In this document: positions 47,171 to 55,832 of the stretch, piece after piece | Position numbering within the stretch: position 1 is the stretch's first letter | How the letters are laid out: each line of letters begins with the position of its first letter | The notes under the pieces: model-generated | Seen by the model: the letters and a program-made list of their open reading frames with translations, nothing else | Told to the model about the DNA's origin: nothing | The model's database searches: none | Position numbers and translations under genes: made by a program | DNA from: Ardenticatenia bacterium | GTDB taxonomy: Bacteria > Chloroflexota > Anaerolineae > Ardenticatenales > Ardenticatenaceae | Length of the DNA: 64,000 nt | NCBI GenBank assembly: GCA_030949995.1 | Contig: JAUZRY010000079.1 | Location: 17,981 to 81,980 of the forward strand | Reading direction: 5' to 3'

Positions 47171-49936
47171 TCAAGGAAGGTGGCTGCTGTGCTCTTCCTG
47201 TGCTAGCTTGTGCAGTTCGTAGAGGGTGTTAATGGCTTCAAGGGGGGAGAGCTCGATCCACGATTCTTGGCTCTGCCGCTCCTTCTTTTTTTCACCTCTT
47301 CCTCTTTCACACTCTTTCTTCTTCTCTCCTTCTTCTTTTTCTGCACATGCATGTATATATATCTTTTTTTCTCTGGTGAGGATGTGGCCTGTGGTTGTTG
47401 AAGAGGGAGAGTTGTTGGGCACCGGCCACCAAGTGGCGGACCCGCGCTTGACGCCCTTGAGGAGCACGGGCCTCGGCTTCCAGCTCGGCCAGAATCTCCT
47501 GTGCGCGCCGGACCACCGAGCGGGGTAACCCGGCCAGGGCCGCCACGTGAATGCCATAGCTGCGGTCCGCTGCTCCGGGCACGATCTTGTGGAGGAAGAC
47601 CACATCACCCCCTTCCTCGGCCACGGCTACGTTGTAGTTGCGCACGCGGGGCAGTCGGCGGGCTAACTCGGTCAGCTCGTGGTAGTGGGTGGCGAAGAGG
47701 GTACGGCTGCGCAGGCGAGGATGATTGTGAATGTGCTCCACCACGGCCCACGCGATGCTGATACCGTCATAGGTGCTTGTTCCCCGTCCGATTTCGTCGA
47801 GGACGATCAGGGAGCGTTCGGTGGCGTGATGGAGGATGTTGGCTGTCTCCACCATCTCCACCATGAAGGTCGAATGGCCGCGGGCGATCTCTCGTCGTGG
47901 GCGCCCACGCGCGTGAAGATGCGGTCGACGAGACCAATTTTGGCCTCATCTGCGGGCACGAACGCGCCAATCTGGGCCAACAGGACAATGAGGGCCACTT
48001 GGCGCAAGTACGTGCTCTTGCCCGACATGTTGGGCCCTGTGATGATGTGAATGGCTTCCTCGGCCGACAGGTATGTGTCGTTGGGGATGAAGGGCTTGTC
48101 TTGAAGGGCCTGCTCGACGACAGGGTGGCGCCCGGCCACAATGTGGATTTCATCCCCCTCGTGGAGCTCGGGGCGGACGTACCGGTGACGGGCAGCCACT
48201 TCGGCCAGGGCTGCTGATGTGTCCAGCCGGGCGATGAGGCGCGCCACGCGCAGAAGGCGTTCCGACGCCGCGGCCACTTGTGCAAGCACCTGTTGGTAGA
48301 GGCGGTTCTCCAGCTCGAGTTGGCGCTCCTCGGCGTGGAGCACGAGAGCCTCGTACTCCTTGAGCTCCGGTGTAATGTACCGCTCGGCGTTGACAAGCGT
48401 CTGCTTGCGGATGTAATGCTCGGGCACGAGGTGCGCGTTGGCCTTGGTCACTTCGATGTAGTACCCGAAGACTTTGTTGTACCCTACTTTGAGCGATTTA
48501 ATGCCCGTGCGCTCCCGTTCCACCTGTTCTAGCCCGGCAATCCACTCGCGGGCGTGGCGGGATTTCTCGATAATCTGGTGGAGCTCGTCCGAGAAGGTGG
48601 GGCGGATAAAGCCGGGCTTGTCCCGTCGTGCGGGCAGCTCGTCTGCGAGGGCGGCGTCCAAGAGGGCCAGGAGGTCAGCACATTCGTCGTAACGTGCTGG
48701 ATCGAGCCACGCCACGCGGGGGGGCGAACCCAAAAGCGCCGCCTGGCGCGTGGCGACCTCGGCCACCACCCGGAGGAGGTCGGGGAGAAGGCGCAGGGTG
48801 TCGCGCACGTGGCCCAACTCACGGGGGGTGATGAGCCCGGTGATGGCCCGGTTGGTGAGGCGTTCCAGGTCAGCTATCTGTTTAAGAAGGGCGCGCACCT
48901 CCATGCGCCCCTCCATGTCCCTGTAGAGGGCATCAACGGCGTCGAGACGGCGCTCGATGGCCTCCAGGCTCAGGAGGGGTTGATTCAGGGAGCGGCGCAG
49001 GAAACGTCCTCCCATCGGCGTGTGGGTGAGGTCCAAGATGGAAAGGAGCGTGGGACGCCTCTCCCCTTGGCCCATGCTCTCGGTGAGCTCCAGGTTGCGG
49101 CGGGTGGCCGCGTCTAAGGCCATGAAGCCCGCCGTGCTGTAGGTGTACAGGGCGCGCAGGCCGGAGAGCGCGGCGCGCTGAGTTTCCTGGAGGTAGGCTA
49201 GGATGGCGCCGGCCGCACGCATGGCCAGGGGTTTGTCCCGACACCCGAAGCCGTCGAGGGTTTGGACGCCAAAGTGATGGCACAGGGTGCGCTGTGCTGT
49301 CTCTAACTCCCAGTGCCATGCGTCGAACGTGGTGATTCGAAATCCCCGTTCGTCCACGTTGGCCGGCTGTGGTCGCGCCAGGTGTTCGGCCTCGCCGGGC
49401 ATGATGACTTCTGCGGGCCGAAGACGTTCGAGTTCTTCGTGCACGTGGCGGTGAACCTCTTGCCCTTCGATTTCCGTGCAGGCGAATTCACCTGTGGTGA
49501 TGTCCACGTAGGCCAGGCCGGCGCGGTGGCGACGCTCGTCGCGCACCAGGGCCACCAGGTAGTTGTTCTGTTTCTCGCTCAGCAAGTCTGGCTCGACGAC
49601 GGTGCCGGCGGTGACTACGCGCACGACTTCGCGACGCATCAGCCCCTTGGTCGCGCGGGGGTCGCCGATCTGTTCGGCGATGGCAACTTTGTAGCCCTTC
49701 TCGATCAGGCGGGCAATGTAGGTTTCGGCCGCGTGGTAGGGAACACCGGCCATGGGCACGCGCTGGTCTTTGCCCACGTTGCGGCTGGTGAGTACGATGT
49801 CGAGCTCGCGAGCCACGGTTTCAGCGTCGTCGTCAAAAGTCTCGTAGAAATCGCCTAACCGGAAGAAGAGAATGGCGTCTGGGTAGCGGCTTTTGAGTTC
49901 CAGGTACTGGCGCCGGACAGGCGTGACCTTGCTCAT
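47171..49936 (-). CDS. mutS: DNA mismatch repair protein MutS, two indels and a Lys/Glu-rich linker
   Basis: About 920 residues. Domains: mismatch-binding [20 protein letters not shown] with the Phe-x-Glu wedge, connector, lever/clamp, and ATPase with Walker [10 protein letters not shown], Walker [17 protein letters not shown] and [10 protein letters not shown]. Break 1 at about 47893: GAGAGA with one GA fewer restores [15 protein letters not shown]. Break 2 in an A run near 47366-47372: one A fewer continues through a Lys/Glu-rich linker to [21 protein letters not shown], the usual MutS end, with stop at 47171. GAGGTG precedes the ATG. The stop of uspA lies ten bases before the start, so both are probably one transcript. 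Confidence 0.93.
47279..47374. repeat. Polypyrimidine/polypurine low-complexity tract inside mutS
   Basis: On the plus strand 57 of the 60 bases 47281-47340 are C or T and none is G; a TATATATA and two more T runs follow. It is strikingly AT-rich against the GC-rich surroundings and encodes a Lys/Glu-rich linker before the MutS C-terminus. Confidence 0.8.
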
Positions 49937-49945
49937 GGTTGCACC

Positions 49946-50773
49946 TCACCGCACGACAAGCACCGGACGGTCGCTTTCGACGAGGATCTCGTGAGTGAGA
50001 TCGTCCAGCAGGATACGCCGCCAGCGTTCGCCCCTGTGGGCCCCCACGACGATCAGGTCGTATTCGCCCTCGCGGGCTTCGTGGATGATTTCCTCCACCA
50101 CAAGGCCGTGGCGCACCTTGAGATGGGGGTGGACGCCCCGTTGTTCCAACAACTGGCGATCCCGGTCGAGGCGTTGGCCCTCGCTGGTGCCCCGGGCAAT
50201 GAGTTCATCCACGGAGGCGGCCAGAACATTGCCGCTCTTGCCGGGCGCGACGCTCACTTGGGACATCACGTGAAGGACAGTCAGTTCCGGCTGCGCGCGG
50301 TCCAACAGTTCGGGCAGCTGTTCCACCAGGCGCTTGACGAGGGTCTGACGGTTGCGCACCCCCTCGCAGAGGAGCAGGCGGCGCACGGGCGTCACACGCC
50401 CCTTGGCCACAACGACGGGGCAGGGAGCATGTTCTACCACGCGCTCGGCTGTGGCGCCCAGCAGGAAGCGCGTGCGCAACGTGTGGTGTTGGCGTTCACC
50501 CACGACGACGAGTTGATAGGCCCCCTCCTCCGCCTCCTTGACAATTTCCTCAGCCGGATGGCCGACACGCACGCGGGTGTCAGGGGAGGGAACATACTTG
50601 TTGAGCAGCACGCCGGCGTCACGGAGGATACGATCGGCCTTCTCCCGCTCGGCGGCGGGCTTGATCACCGTGAGCAGGGTGAGGTGGGCGTCGAGGTCAT
50701 GGGCTAAGAGGCCGCCGAAGATGACGGCCAGCGTGGAGTGAGGAGCACCGCCGGTGGCCACTAAGATGCGCAT
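49946..50773 (-). CDS. Tandem universal stress protein (two Usp domains)
   Basis: About 275 residues holding two UspA domains: MRILVATGGAPHSTLAVIFGGLLAHDLDAHLTLLTVIKP...YQLVVVGERQHHTLRTRFLLGATAERVVEHAPCPVVVAKG, then RRLLLCEGVRNRQTLVKRLVEQL...YDLIVVGAHRGERWRRILLDDLTHEILVESDRPVLVVR. Each carries a version of the GxxxxR/GSTA nucleotide loop, here degenerate, so ATP binding is uncertain. ATG 50773 has AAGGAAG upstream; the ORF start at 50995 extends over the promoter. It precedes mutS with ten bases between stop and start, so stress-responsive expression may extend to mutS. Confidence 0.88.
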   Translation of the reverse strand: MRILVATGGAPHSTLAVIFGGLLAHDLDAHLTLLTVIKPAAEREKADRILRDAGVLLNKYVPSPDTRVRVGHPAEEIVKEAEEGAYQLVVVGERQHHTLRTRFLLGATAERVVEHAPCPVVVAKGRVTPVRRLLLCEGVRNRQTLVKRLVEQLPELLDRAQPELTVLHVMSQVSVAPGKSGNVLAASVDELIARGTSEGQRLDRDRQLLEQRGVHPHLKVRHGLVVEEIIHEAREGEYDLIVVGAHRGERWRRILLDDLTHEILVESDRPVLVVR

Positions 50774-50847
50774 GGATGACTTCCTTCCCTTGCCAGTTTG
50801 GCATACGTCGTCGAACACGTTGGTTCTCTCCGGGGGGACCATACACA

Positions 50848-50876
50848 TGATAGCCCGTTTTGGGCGTTCCGTCCAG
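50848..50876 (-). promoter_or_regulatory. Probable promoter of uspA-mutS
   Basis: Minus-strand TGGACG, 17 bases, TATCAT, with the predicted start about 68 bases before the uspA ATG. It lies between the Na/Pi transporter-like gene and uspA. Confidence 0.5.
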
Positions 50877-50913
50877 CAGGAGCAAAGGTGATGGGGACCC
50901 CGCCAGTGGACAC

Positions 50914-52047
50914 TTAGAGGATCAGGCCGGCCAGAGGAATGGCGAAAAGGGCAAAGAGGAACAGAAAAAGGTGTTTCGGATGACGGGACACCCACTCGAC
51001 AAAGGCCTCCATCACGTATTCGTATTGGCGGAAAGCGAAGAGGAGAATGGCCAGTGAGGGGAGGGCCACGCTCAACATCTCGGCCAATACGACCTCGAAC
51101 GCGCGAGGTGAGAGGAGCATGGCGGCTAGGAGTGTGTCCACGAAGGTGGTGATGTTGGCCCCCATGATGTAGGGAATGACGTTCTCCCGCCGCACTAGGC
51201 CTCGGTCATTGAGGGGCACGAGAATGCTGATCGAGAGGCTCACGGACATGGAGATGAGCGTCAGCAGCGCCCCCAGCAGGAACATGACCCATGGGCGGTA
51301 CACGTACCGGGACATCTTGCCCACACGGCTCTGTTTGAGGGATTCGGTGGGCAAGCAGCGGTCGAACAGGGCAAAGCTGAGCATGATGATCAGGAACCCA
51401 ACCCCGAAGAGGGACCAGGACGGGAGCGCGCTCATCATGGCCACACGAATGGGCTGGAACGTGTGCTCCACAAGCGAGGTGATGGCCGCGCCGCGCGGCC
51501 GGGACCAGGATTGCAGCACGCCGGATGTGAGCAACCAGATGCCGGGCACAAGCCCCAGCACGTGAAGGGAAATGGTGATGCCAAAGGAAAGCAATCCCAT
51601 GCCCACGCTAGTCATCAGGTCGCGGCCGCGCAGAGCGTACATGAGGCCCAAGCAGAGCACGATGAAGCTGGCGCCAAATCTGGAGCCGGTGATCATCATG
51701 TAGGCCGAGATGGGGGAGAGCAGGCCAGCGTCCAAGAAGGCCAGCGCAGCGGCGGCAACAGGGGAGCCGCTCATGATGATCATGGACGAAAGCCACCCTG
51801 CGCTGAGCCCACGCAGGGGACGGGAGAGGTCTATCAGGCGTTCCACTAAGGGAGTGAGGACACTGGCACCATCTTTCATCACCACGATGCCAAGAACGAA
51901 GAGAAAGAGGCTGGCGAAGAACGTGGTCACTTTGACGGCCCGCCGGCCCCACATCTGGGCTGTTGCACCGGCGGAGGACCACGCCGGCACAGCCGTGGAC
52001 GGTGGATCACCGTTTGAACGATGAGGAGGCTCGTTGAGGATATCCAT
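50914..52047 (-). CDS. Na+/phosphate cotransporter-like membrane protein
   Basis: A 377-residue polytopic protein with eight or more helices in two related halves. The first half has MIIMSGSPVAAAALAFLDAGLLSP with MMITGSRFGASF, the second ENVIPYIMGANITTFVDTLLAAMLL; these inverted QSSS/GaNiGTT-type segments are those of the NptA/PNaS family of Na/Pi transporters. The usual C-terminal PhoU-like domain is missing. The Gln-Ser-Ser motifs are altered to SGSP, so substrate may differ from phosphate. No ribosome site is obvious at ATG 52047. Last of the genes following the glm cluster, 24 bases after the coiled-coil gene. Confidence 0.65.
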   Translation of the reverse strand: MDILNEPPHRSNGDPPSTAVPAWSSAGATAQMWGRRAVKVTTFFASLFLFVLGIVVMKDGASVLTPLVERLIDLSRPLRGLSAGWLSSMIIMSGSPVAAAALAFLDAGLLSPISAYMMITGSRFGASFIVLCLGLMYALRGRDLMTSVGMGLLSFGITISLHVLGLVPGIWLLTSGVLQSWSRPRGAAITSLVEHTFQPIRVAMMSALPSWSLFGVGFLIIMLSFALFDRCLPTESLKQSRVGKMSRYVYRPWVMFLLGALLTLISMSVSLSISILVPLNDRGLVRRENVIPYIMGANITTFVDTLLAAMLLSPRAFEVVLAEMLSVALPSLAILLFAFRQYEYVMEAFVEWVSRHPKHLFLFLFALFAIPLAGLIL

Positions 52048-52071
52048 ACGTGATTGGTGGATGAAAGGGCT

Positions 52072-52548
52072 TTATGATGACAAGACTTGGTACAGGATGG
52101 TTAACAGCGCTATCATCTGTGTGATCCAGAAGACAAAAGCCCATCGTGTTTGGGACGTCTTGGCCTCTTCGACACGAACGGTCAGCTCGGCGCGCACTCT
52201 TTCCACTTCCAGGCGGATGGTTTCGATTTTCTCGTTCAGCTCGGTACGGAGTCTCTCAATCTCCACAGACGCGTCGGCGCGGGTCTTCTCGATCTCCGAC
52301 GTGAGGTCGGCGCGAACCTTCTCGATCTCCGACGTGAGGTCGGCGCGGATCTTTTCTATTTCTACAGTCATGTCGGCGCGTAGCCGTTCGATCTCCAGGC
52401 GAAAGGTTGCTTCCGAGCGCTCCACGTCTTGGCGTCGGGCTACATCCTCAGGGAGCAGGTGCTCTGAAAGGTACTCCATGACAAGCAGCCCCTCCTCTTT
52501 TCCCAGAGCGTCCTGAAGAATTCGTACAACTTGGGCGTATGTGGCCAT
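52072..52548 (-). CDS. Coiled-coil membrane protein with 11-residue repeats (CCDC90/DUF1640-like)
   Basis: A 158-residue protein: a helical head (MATYAQVVRILQDALGKEEGLLVMEYLSEHLLPEDVARRQDVERSE), a long charged coiled coil made of 11-residue units EIEKxRADLTS, and a single C-terminal membrane helix (AFVFWITQMIALLTILYQVL). The layout is that of DUF1640/CCDC90-type proteins, whose eukaryotic relatives include mitochondrial calcium uniporter regulators. Part of the coil is encoded by 33-bp tandem repeats. AAGGAG precedes ATG 52548; the ORF upstream to 53037 is spurious. Function in bacteria is unknown; a membrane-tethered oligomer is expected. Confidence 0.75.
   Translation of the reverse strand: MATYAQVVRILQDALGKEEGLLVMEYLSEHLLPEDVARRQDVERSEATFRLEIERLRADMTVEIEKIRADLTSEIEKVRADLTSEIEKTRADASVEIERLRTELNEKIETIRLEVERVRAELTVRVEEAKTSQTRWAFVFWITQMIALLTILYQVLSS
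52252..52383. repeat. 33-bp tandem repeats inside the coiled-coil gene
   Basis: Two copies (52285-52317 and 52318-52350) share 30 identical bases, CTTCTCGATCTCCGACGTGA onward; flanking copies are degenerate. Each unit encodes one hendecad of the coiled coil. Confidence 0.85.
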
Positions 52549-52652
52549 CTCGTATCTCCTTCGGGACTTGGCGGTCGATGTGCTCGCGCGACTCGATGTG
52601 GGCAGCGGAAGTGTGGATCCAATTGTAGCCCAAAATGGACAAACCGGACAAT

Positions 52653-53021
52653 TTACAAGTCGGGCACCGATGTTCTGGCCCTGAAGAGGACAGCCAGTGT
52701 GGCTCCTACCATGTCGAAGCCCACGTCGGCCAGTGATGGGCTGCGGCCGGGCACAAACGACTGATGCCATTCGTCGCTCAGGGCGTACAGGAGGGCGATG
52801 ACGAGTACAACTGGCACCCGTGTGCCGGACTGCAAATTCTCCAGTCGCCACGCTCGGTCGAGGAGCATGGCGAGCACGAAGTAGAGAAAGATGTGGCCAC
52901 TGTTCTTCACGATCTGATCGAGCCACCCCGCGCTCAGCGTGGGCACGTCCGGCCGGCTCGAGAGCCAGAAGATCAAGCCCATCCACGCCAGCGGGGGGAC
53001 CCAAGCACGGAGGCGCTTCAC
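52653..53021 (-). CDS. VanZ-like family membrane protein
   Basis: A 122-residue protein with four predicted helices and the VanZ-like signature YALSDEWHQSFVPGRSPSLADVGFDMVGA. The family includes a protein of the teicoplanin resistance cluster but most members have no known role. The GTG start overlaps the stop of the GlmU-like gene (GTGA), so translation is coupled and the gene belongs to the glmM/GlmU-like operon. It is followed by a 104-base gap before the coiled-coil gene. Confidence 0.85.
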   Translation of the reverse strand: MKRLRAWVPPLAWMGLIFWLSSRPDVPTLSAGWLDQIVKNSGHIFLYFVLAMLLDRAWRLENLQSGTRVPVVLVIALLYALSDEWHQSFVPGRSPSLADVGFDMVGATLAVLFRARTSVPDL

Positions 53022-54304
53022 ACTTCCAGCTCCACAACCCCGTGAGATTGGCGTTCCCGGGCCGTCACGGCGAAGATATAGGTCAACAGGTCCGCCTCGG
53101 CCGGGGTGAGCTCCACATGACGGCGGGCCATCATGCGGCGCGCGGCCTGTATGGCCTGCTCGAGCCGGTACTCCACCAGCTTCTTGCCCTCGCCCCAGCT
53201 GAAGCTGGGCACGAATTTCGGGGGCATGGAGGTGCCGTAGAGATTGCAGGCGACGCCGATGACGGTGCCGGTGTTCAACAGGGCGCCGATGCCGGTCTTC
53301 GTGTGGTCGCCGATGAAGCAGCCCACGAACTGTTCGCCCGTTTGGCGCAACTCGCCGTCGACCCAGACGCGGACAGTGCTGTAGTTGTTCTTCAAGTCAC
53401 TGTTGGTCGTGCCGGCACCCAAGTTACACCACTCACCTATCACGGCGTGTCCGAGGAACCCATCGTGTTGCTTGTTGCTGTAGGCTTGGAAGATGCTCTC
53501 CTCGACCTCACCCCCCACTTTGCAGACCGGGCCGATGGAGGTGCCCTCGTAGACGCACGCCCCCGCCTTGATCAAGGAGTTGGTGCCCACGGCCACGGGC
53601 CCGACAATGACGCTGGCGGCCATAATGTGGGCGTCGGCCATGACCACGATAGGGCCCTCAGAAGCGTCCAACACGGCGCCAGGGTCCACGCGGGCGCCAG
53701 GAGCGATGTAGATGTGTTCCACGCCTATCAAGTGAGCGCCAGGGTGGACGTGGCCTTCAACGCTGCCAAGGGGAAAGAGTGCCGCGTCAGCTACGATCTG
53801 GGTGGCGTTGAGGCGCACGAGATCCCAAGGCCACCGGACCACTTGGCCCACGAAGCGGTAGTGGGGAATGCCGTGGAGGTCGGCGGCGTTGGCGTGGAGG
53901 GCTTCGCTCAGGGAGGCTGGCGGGAGAGCCCTCAGCCGCCAGGCGGCCAGGCGGGCGGCCACGACGAGCCCCTCATCGTCGAGGTAAAGGGCTTCAGGAC
54001 CTTCCGGGGGCACGCGGCCGGGCAGCTCGCGGTCCGCTATGATCCGCCCGCTGAGGAGCAACACGGTGCCTTCATCTGCAGCCGGGCGGCGGTTGACAGG
54101 AAGGCCTGTCCGTTGTGCGGTGACAGCGGTCAGGTGGGGACGTGTGTAGAGCAGATCGGCGGAGTGTCCGTAGACAGCCTCGATTTTCTCCCGGATCGTA
54201 GAAATGCCACAGCGCAGGTCGTAGACGGGGCGTGTCCAGACAAGGGGGAGAAAACGGGACGTGGAGATGTCTTCAAACAAGGCCAAGAGTCCTCGTGGTG
54301 TCAT
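53018..54304 (-). CDS. GlmU-like protein: putative sugar nucleotidyltransferase with left-handed beta-helix
   Basis: A 428-residue protein. The N-terminal ~190 residues include FLPLVWTRPVYDLRCGISTIREK, the signature of GlmU-family putative sugar nucleotidyltransferases common in Bacteroidota and Chloroflexota; I see no standard LxxGxGTRMxS pyrophosphorylase loop. The C-terminal half has hexapeptide repeats (VGPVAVGTNSLIKAGACVYEGTSIGPVCKVGG, VIGEWCNLGAGTTNSDLKNNYSTVRV) that build a left-handed beta-helix, the fold of GlmU and LpxA acyltransferases. The ATG overlaps the stop of the GlmM-like gene. Probably acts on a glucosamine-phosphate derivative, as suggested by neighbours glmM-like, yvcK and glmS. 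Confidence 0.7.
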   Translation of the reverse strand: MTPRGLLALFEDISTSRFLPLVWTRPVYDLRCGISTIREKIEAVYGHSADLLYTRPHLTAVTAQRTGLPVNRRPAADEGTVLLLSGRIIADRELPGRVPPEGPEALYLDDEGLVVAARLAAWRLRALPPASLSEALHANAADLHGIPHYRFVGQVVRWPWDLVRLNATQIVADAALFPLGSVEGHVHPGAHLIGVEHIYIAPGARVDPGAVLDASEGPIVVMADAHIMAASVIVGPVAVGTNSLIKAGACVYEGTSIGPVCKVGGEVEESIFQAYSNKQHDGFLGHAVIGEWCNLGAGTTNSDLKNNYSTVRVWVDGELRQTGEQFVGCFIGDHTKTGIGALLNTGTVIGVACNLYGTSMPPKFVPSFSWGEGKKLVEYRLEQAIQAARRMMARRHVELTPAEADLLTYIFAVTARERQSHGVVELEV

Positions 54305-55797
54305 CGCTCGACTCCTCGGATCTCGCCCATCAAGCGCACGATGGGCTCAGTGTTGGAAGGGCGCAGGCTCAACCAGGCGTCGGGCCCGATCAGTTTGAGG
54401 CCGTCACACAAGTTCACCTCGGGCGTGGTGGTGGCAAGGTGGGCCACGATGGGCGTAATTGGGCCGGCTGGTGCTGTGGCCCGAGTTGTCCGCCCGTCCG
54501 GCAGGTGTGCTTCCAAGTGCACGTACTCGTCATCGACGGCTAGACGCAGGTGGGCATGGGTGCCTTCCACATGTACTCCCGACGGGATGACGGCAACGCG
54601 GGGAGGGGATGCCTGCCAGTCGGTGAAGAGGGCGCGCAGCTCATTGGCGCTGGTGTCCTCGGGGACGAGACGGGCTTTCACCGGGTGCCAGGGAGGAATG
54701 CGTGCTACCAGAGCGGAGAGAGGTTGTCCTTCCTGTGCCAGGAGGTTGAGCACCAGCGCGGCTGCGGCCATGCCGTCGCGGGCCAGGTGAATGTCCGGCA
54801 CGATAATGCCCCCGCTGCCCTCTCCCCCGAGCACGGCGCCGTGCTGCACAACGCCGTTGACCACGTTCATTTCGCCCACGGGCGTGCGGTGGACCGGCAC
54901 GTGGGGAAACATCTCCTCGACCGCGTGGGTGGTTACCACGTTGACCACAATGGGACCCTGCCGGCTGTTCAGGCGCTCTTGTGCGCAGAGCACCACGGTG
55001 TGCTCCTCACTCACCGGCGTTCCCCGCTCGTCCACGAGGACCAAGCGGTCCCCGTCGGGGTCGGCGGCAAAGCCGACGTGGCACCCAGCTTGTGGGACCA
55101 AGGCGCAGAGCGTGCTCAGGTGGGAGGGCAATGGCTCAGGAGGGCGGGCGAAGAAGCCGTGCTGTTCGGTGTGACAGGCCACTACGTCGCACCCGAGGGC
55201 CTTGAAGAGCTCGATCCAACGCACAGCGCTGCTGTTGCAGGCGTCGAGCGCCACCCGAAGCCGGGCCCGACGGATGGCGTCGGCGAGCACGGTGGCCAGT
55301 ACGGCCTCCAAGTGTGAGATGAAGGCGGCCTCGCCCTGCATTTCGACGCCAGCTACGTCGGCAAGGGATACCCACGGCCATTTGGCCTCTTCCACGAACT
55401 GGCGCAAAGTTGCCCACACGTCAGCGCTGAGGAAGCGCCCTCGGGCATCAAGAAATTTAAGGCCGTTCCAGGTCAAAGGGTTGTGGCTGGCGGTGACCAT
55501 AATGCCCCCCATCACTTCAGGTGCGTTGGCCGTGAAGAACTGCACTGTGGGGGTTAAGGTCTGCCCTAGATCGGCCACCCGAAGGCCCAGAGCTTGGAGG
55601 GTGCCACACACCAGTCGAGCGATCATGGGAGAAGAGCACCGGGCATCTCGTCCCACGGCCACGAGCGGCGAGGGGGCTTTCCGGCGCAGCCATGTGCCAA
55701 AGGCGGCCGTGTAGGCCACAATCACGTCGGGAGTCAGGGCGGGCGAGGGCGCGTCCACAGTGCCACGCAGGCCCGAAATGCCGATCTTGAGCGCCAT
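54301..55797 (-). CDS. Phosphohexomutase (phosphoglucosamine/phosphomannomutase family, GlmM-like)
   Basis: About 498 residues. The four phosphohexomutase signatures are present: phosphoserine loop MVTASHNPLTWNGLK, metal loop ADPDGDRLV, sugar loop GGEGSGGIIVPD, and phosphate loop RPSNTEPIVRL. The opening KIGISGLRGTVDAPSPALTPDVI fits the GlmM/ManB type. Interconverts hexose 6- and 1-phosphates; in this context glucosamine phosphate is the likely substrate. ATG 55797 starts the family sequence and has AGGAGG upstream, though ten bases away. Stop overlaps the GlmU-like start, and the yvcK gene lies 35 bases upstream. Confidence 0.85.
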   Translation of the reverse strand: MALKIGISGLRGTVDAPSPALTPDVIVAYTAAFGTWLRRKAPSPLVAVGRDARCSSPMIARLVCGTLQALGLRVADLGQTLTPTVQFFTANAPEVMGGIMVTASHNPLTWNGLKFLDARGRFLSADVWATLRQFVEEAKWPWVSLADVAGVEMQGEAAFISHLEAVLATVLADAIRRARLRVALDACNSSAVRWIELFKALGCDVVACHTEQHGFFARPPEPLPSHLSTLCALVPQAGCHVGFAADPDGDRLVLVDERGTPVSEEHTVVLCAQERLNSRQGPIVVNVVTTHAVEEMFPHVPVHRTPVGEMNVVNGVVQHGAVLGGEGSGGIIVPDIHLARDGMAAAALVLNLLAQEGQPLSALVARIPPWHPVKARLVPEDTSANELRALFTDWQASPPRVAVIPSGVHVEGTHAHLRLAVDDEYVHLEAHLPDGRTTRATAPAGPITPIVAHLATTTPEVNLCDGLKLIGPDAWLSLRPSNTEPIVRLMGEIRGVER

Positions 55798-55832
55798 GTG
55801 TCCAAGTCCTCCTGGAGCTTCTGGTGAGGGGC

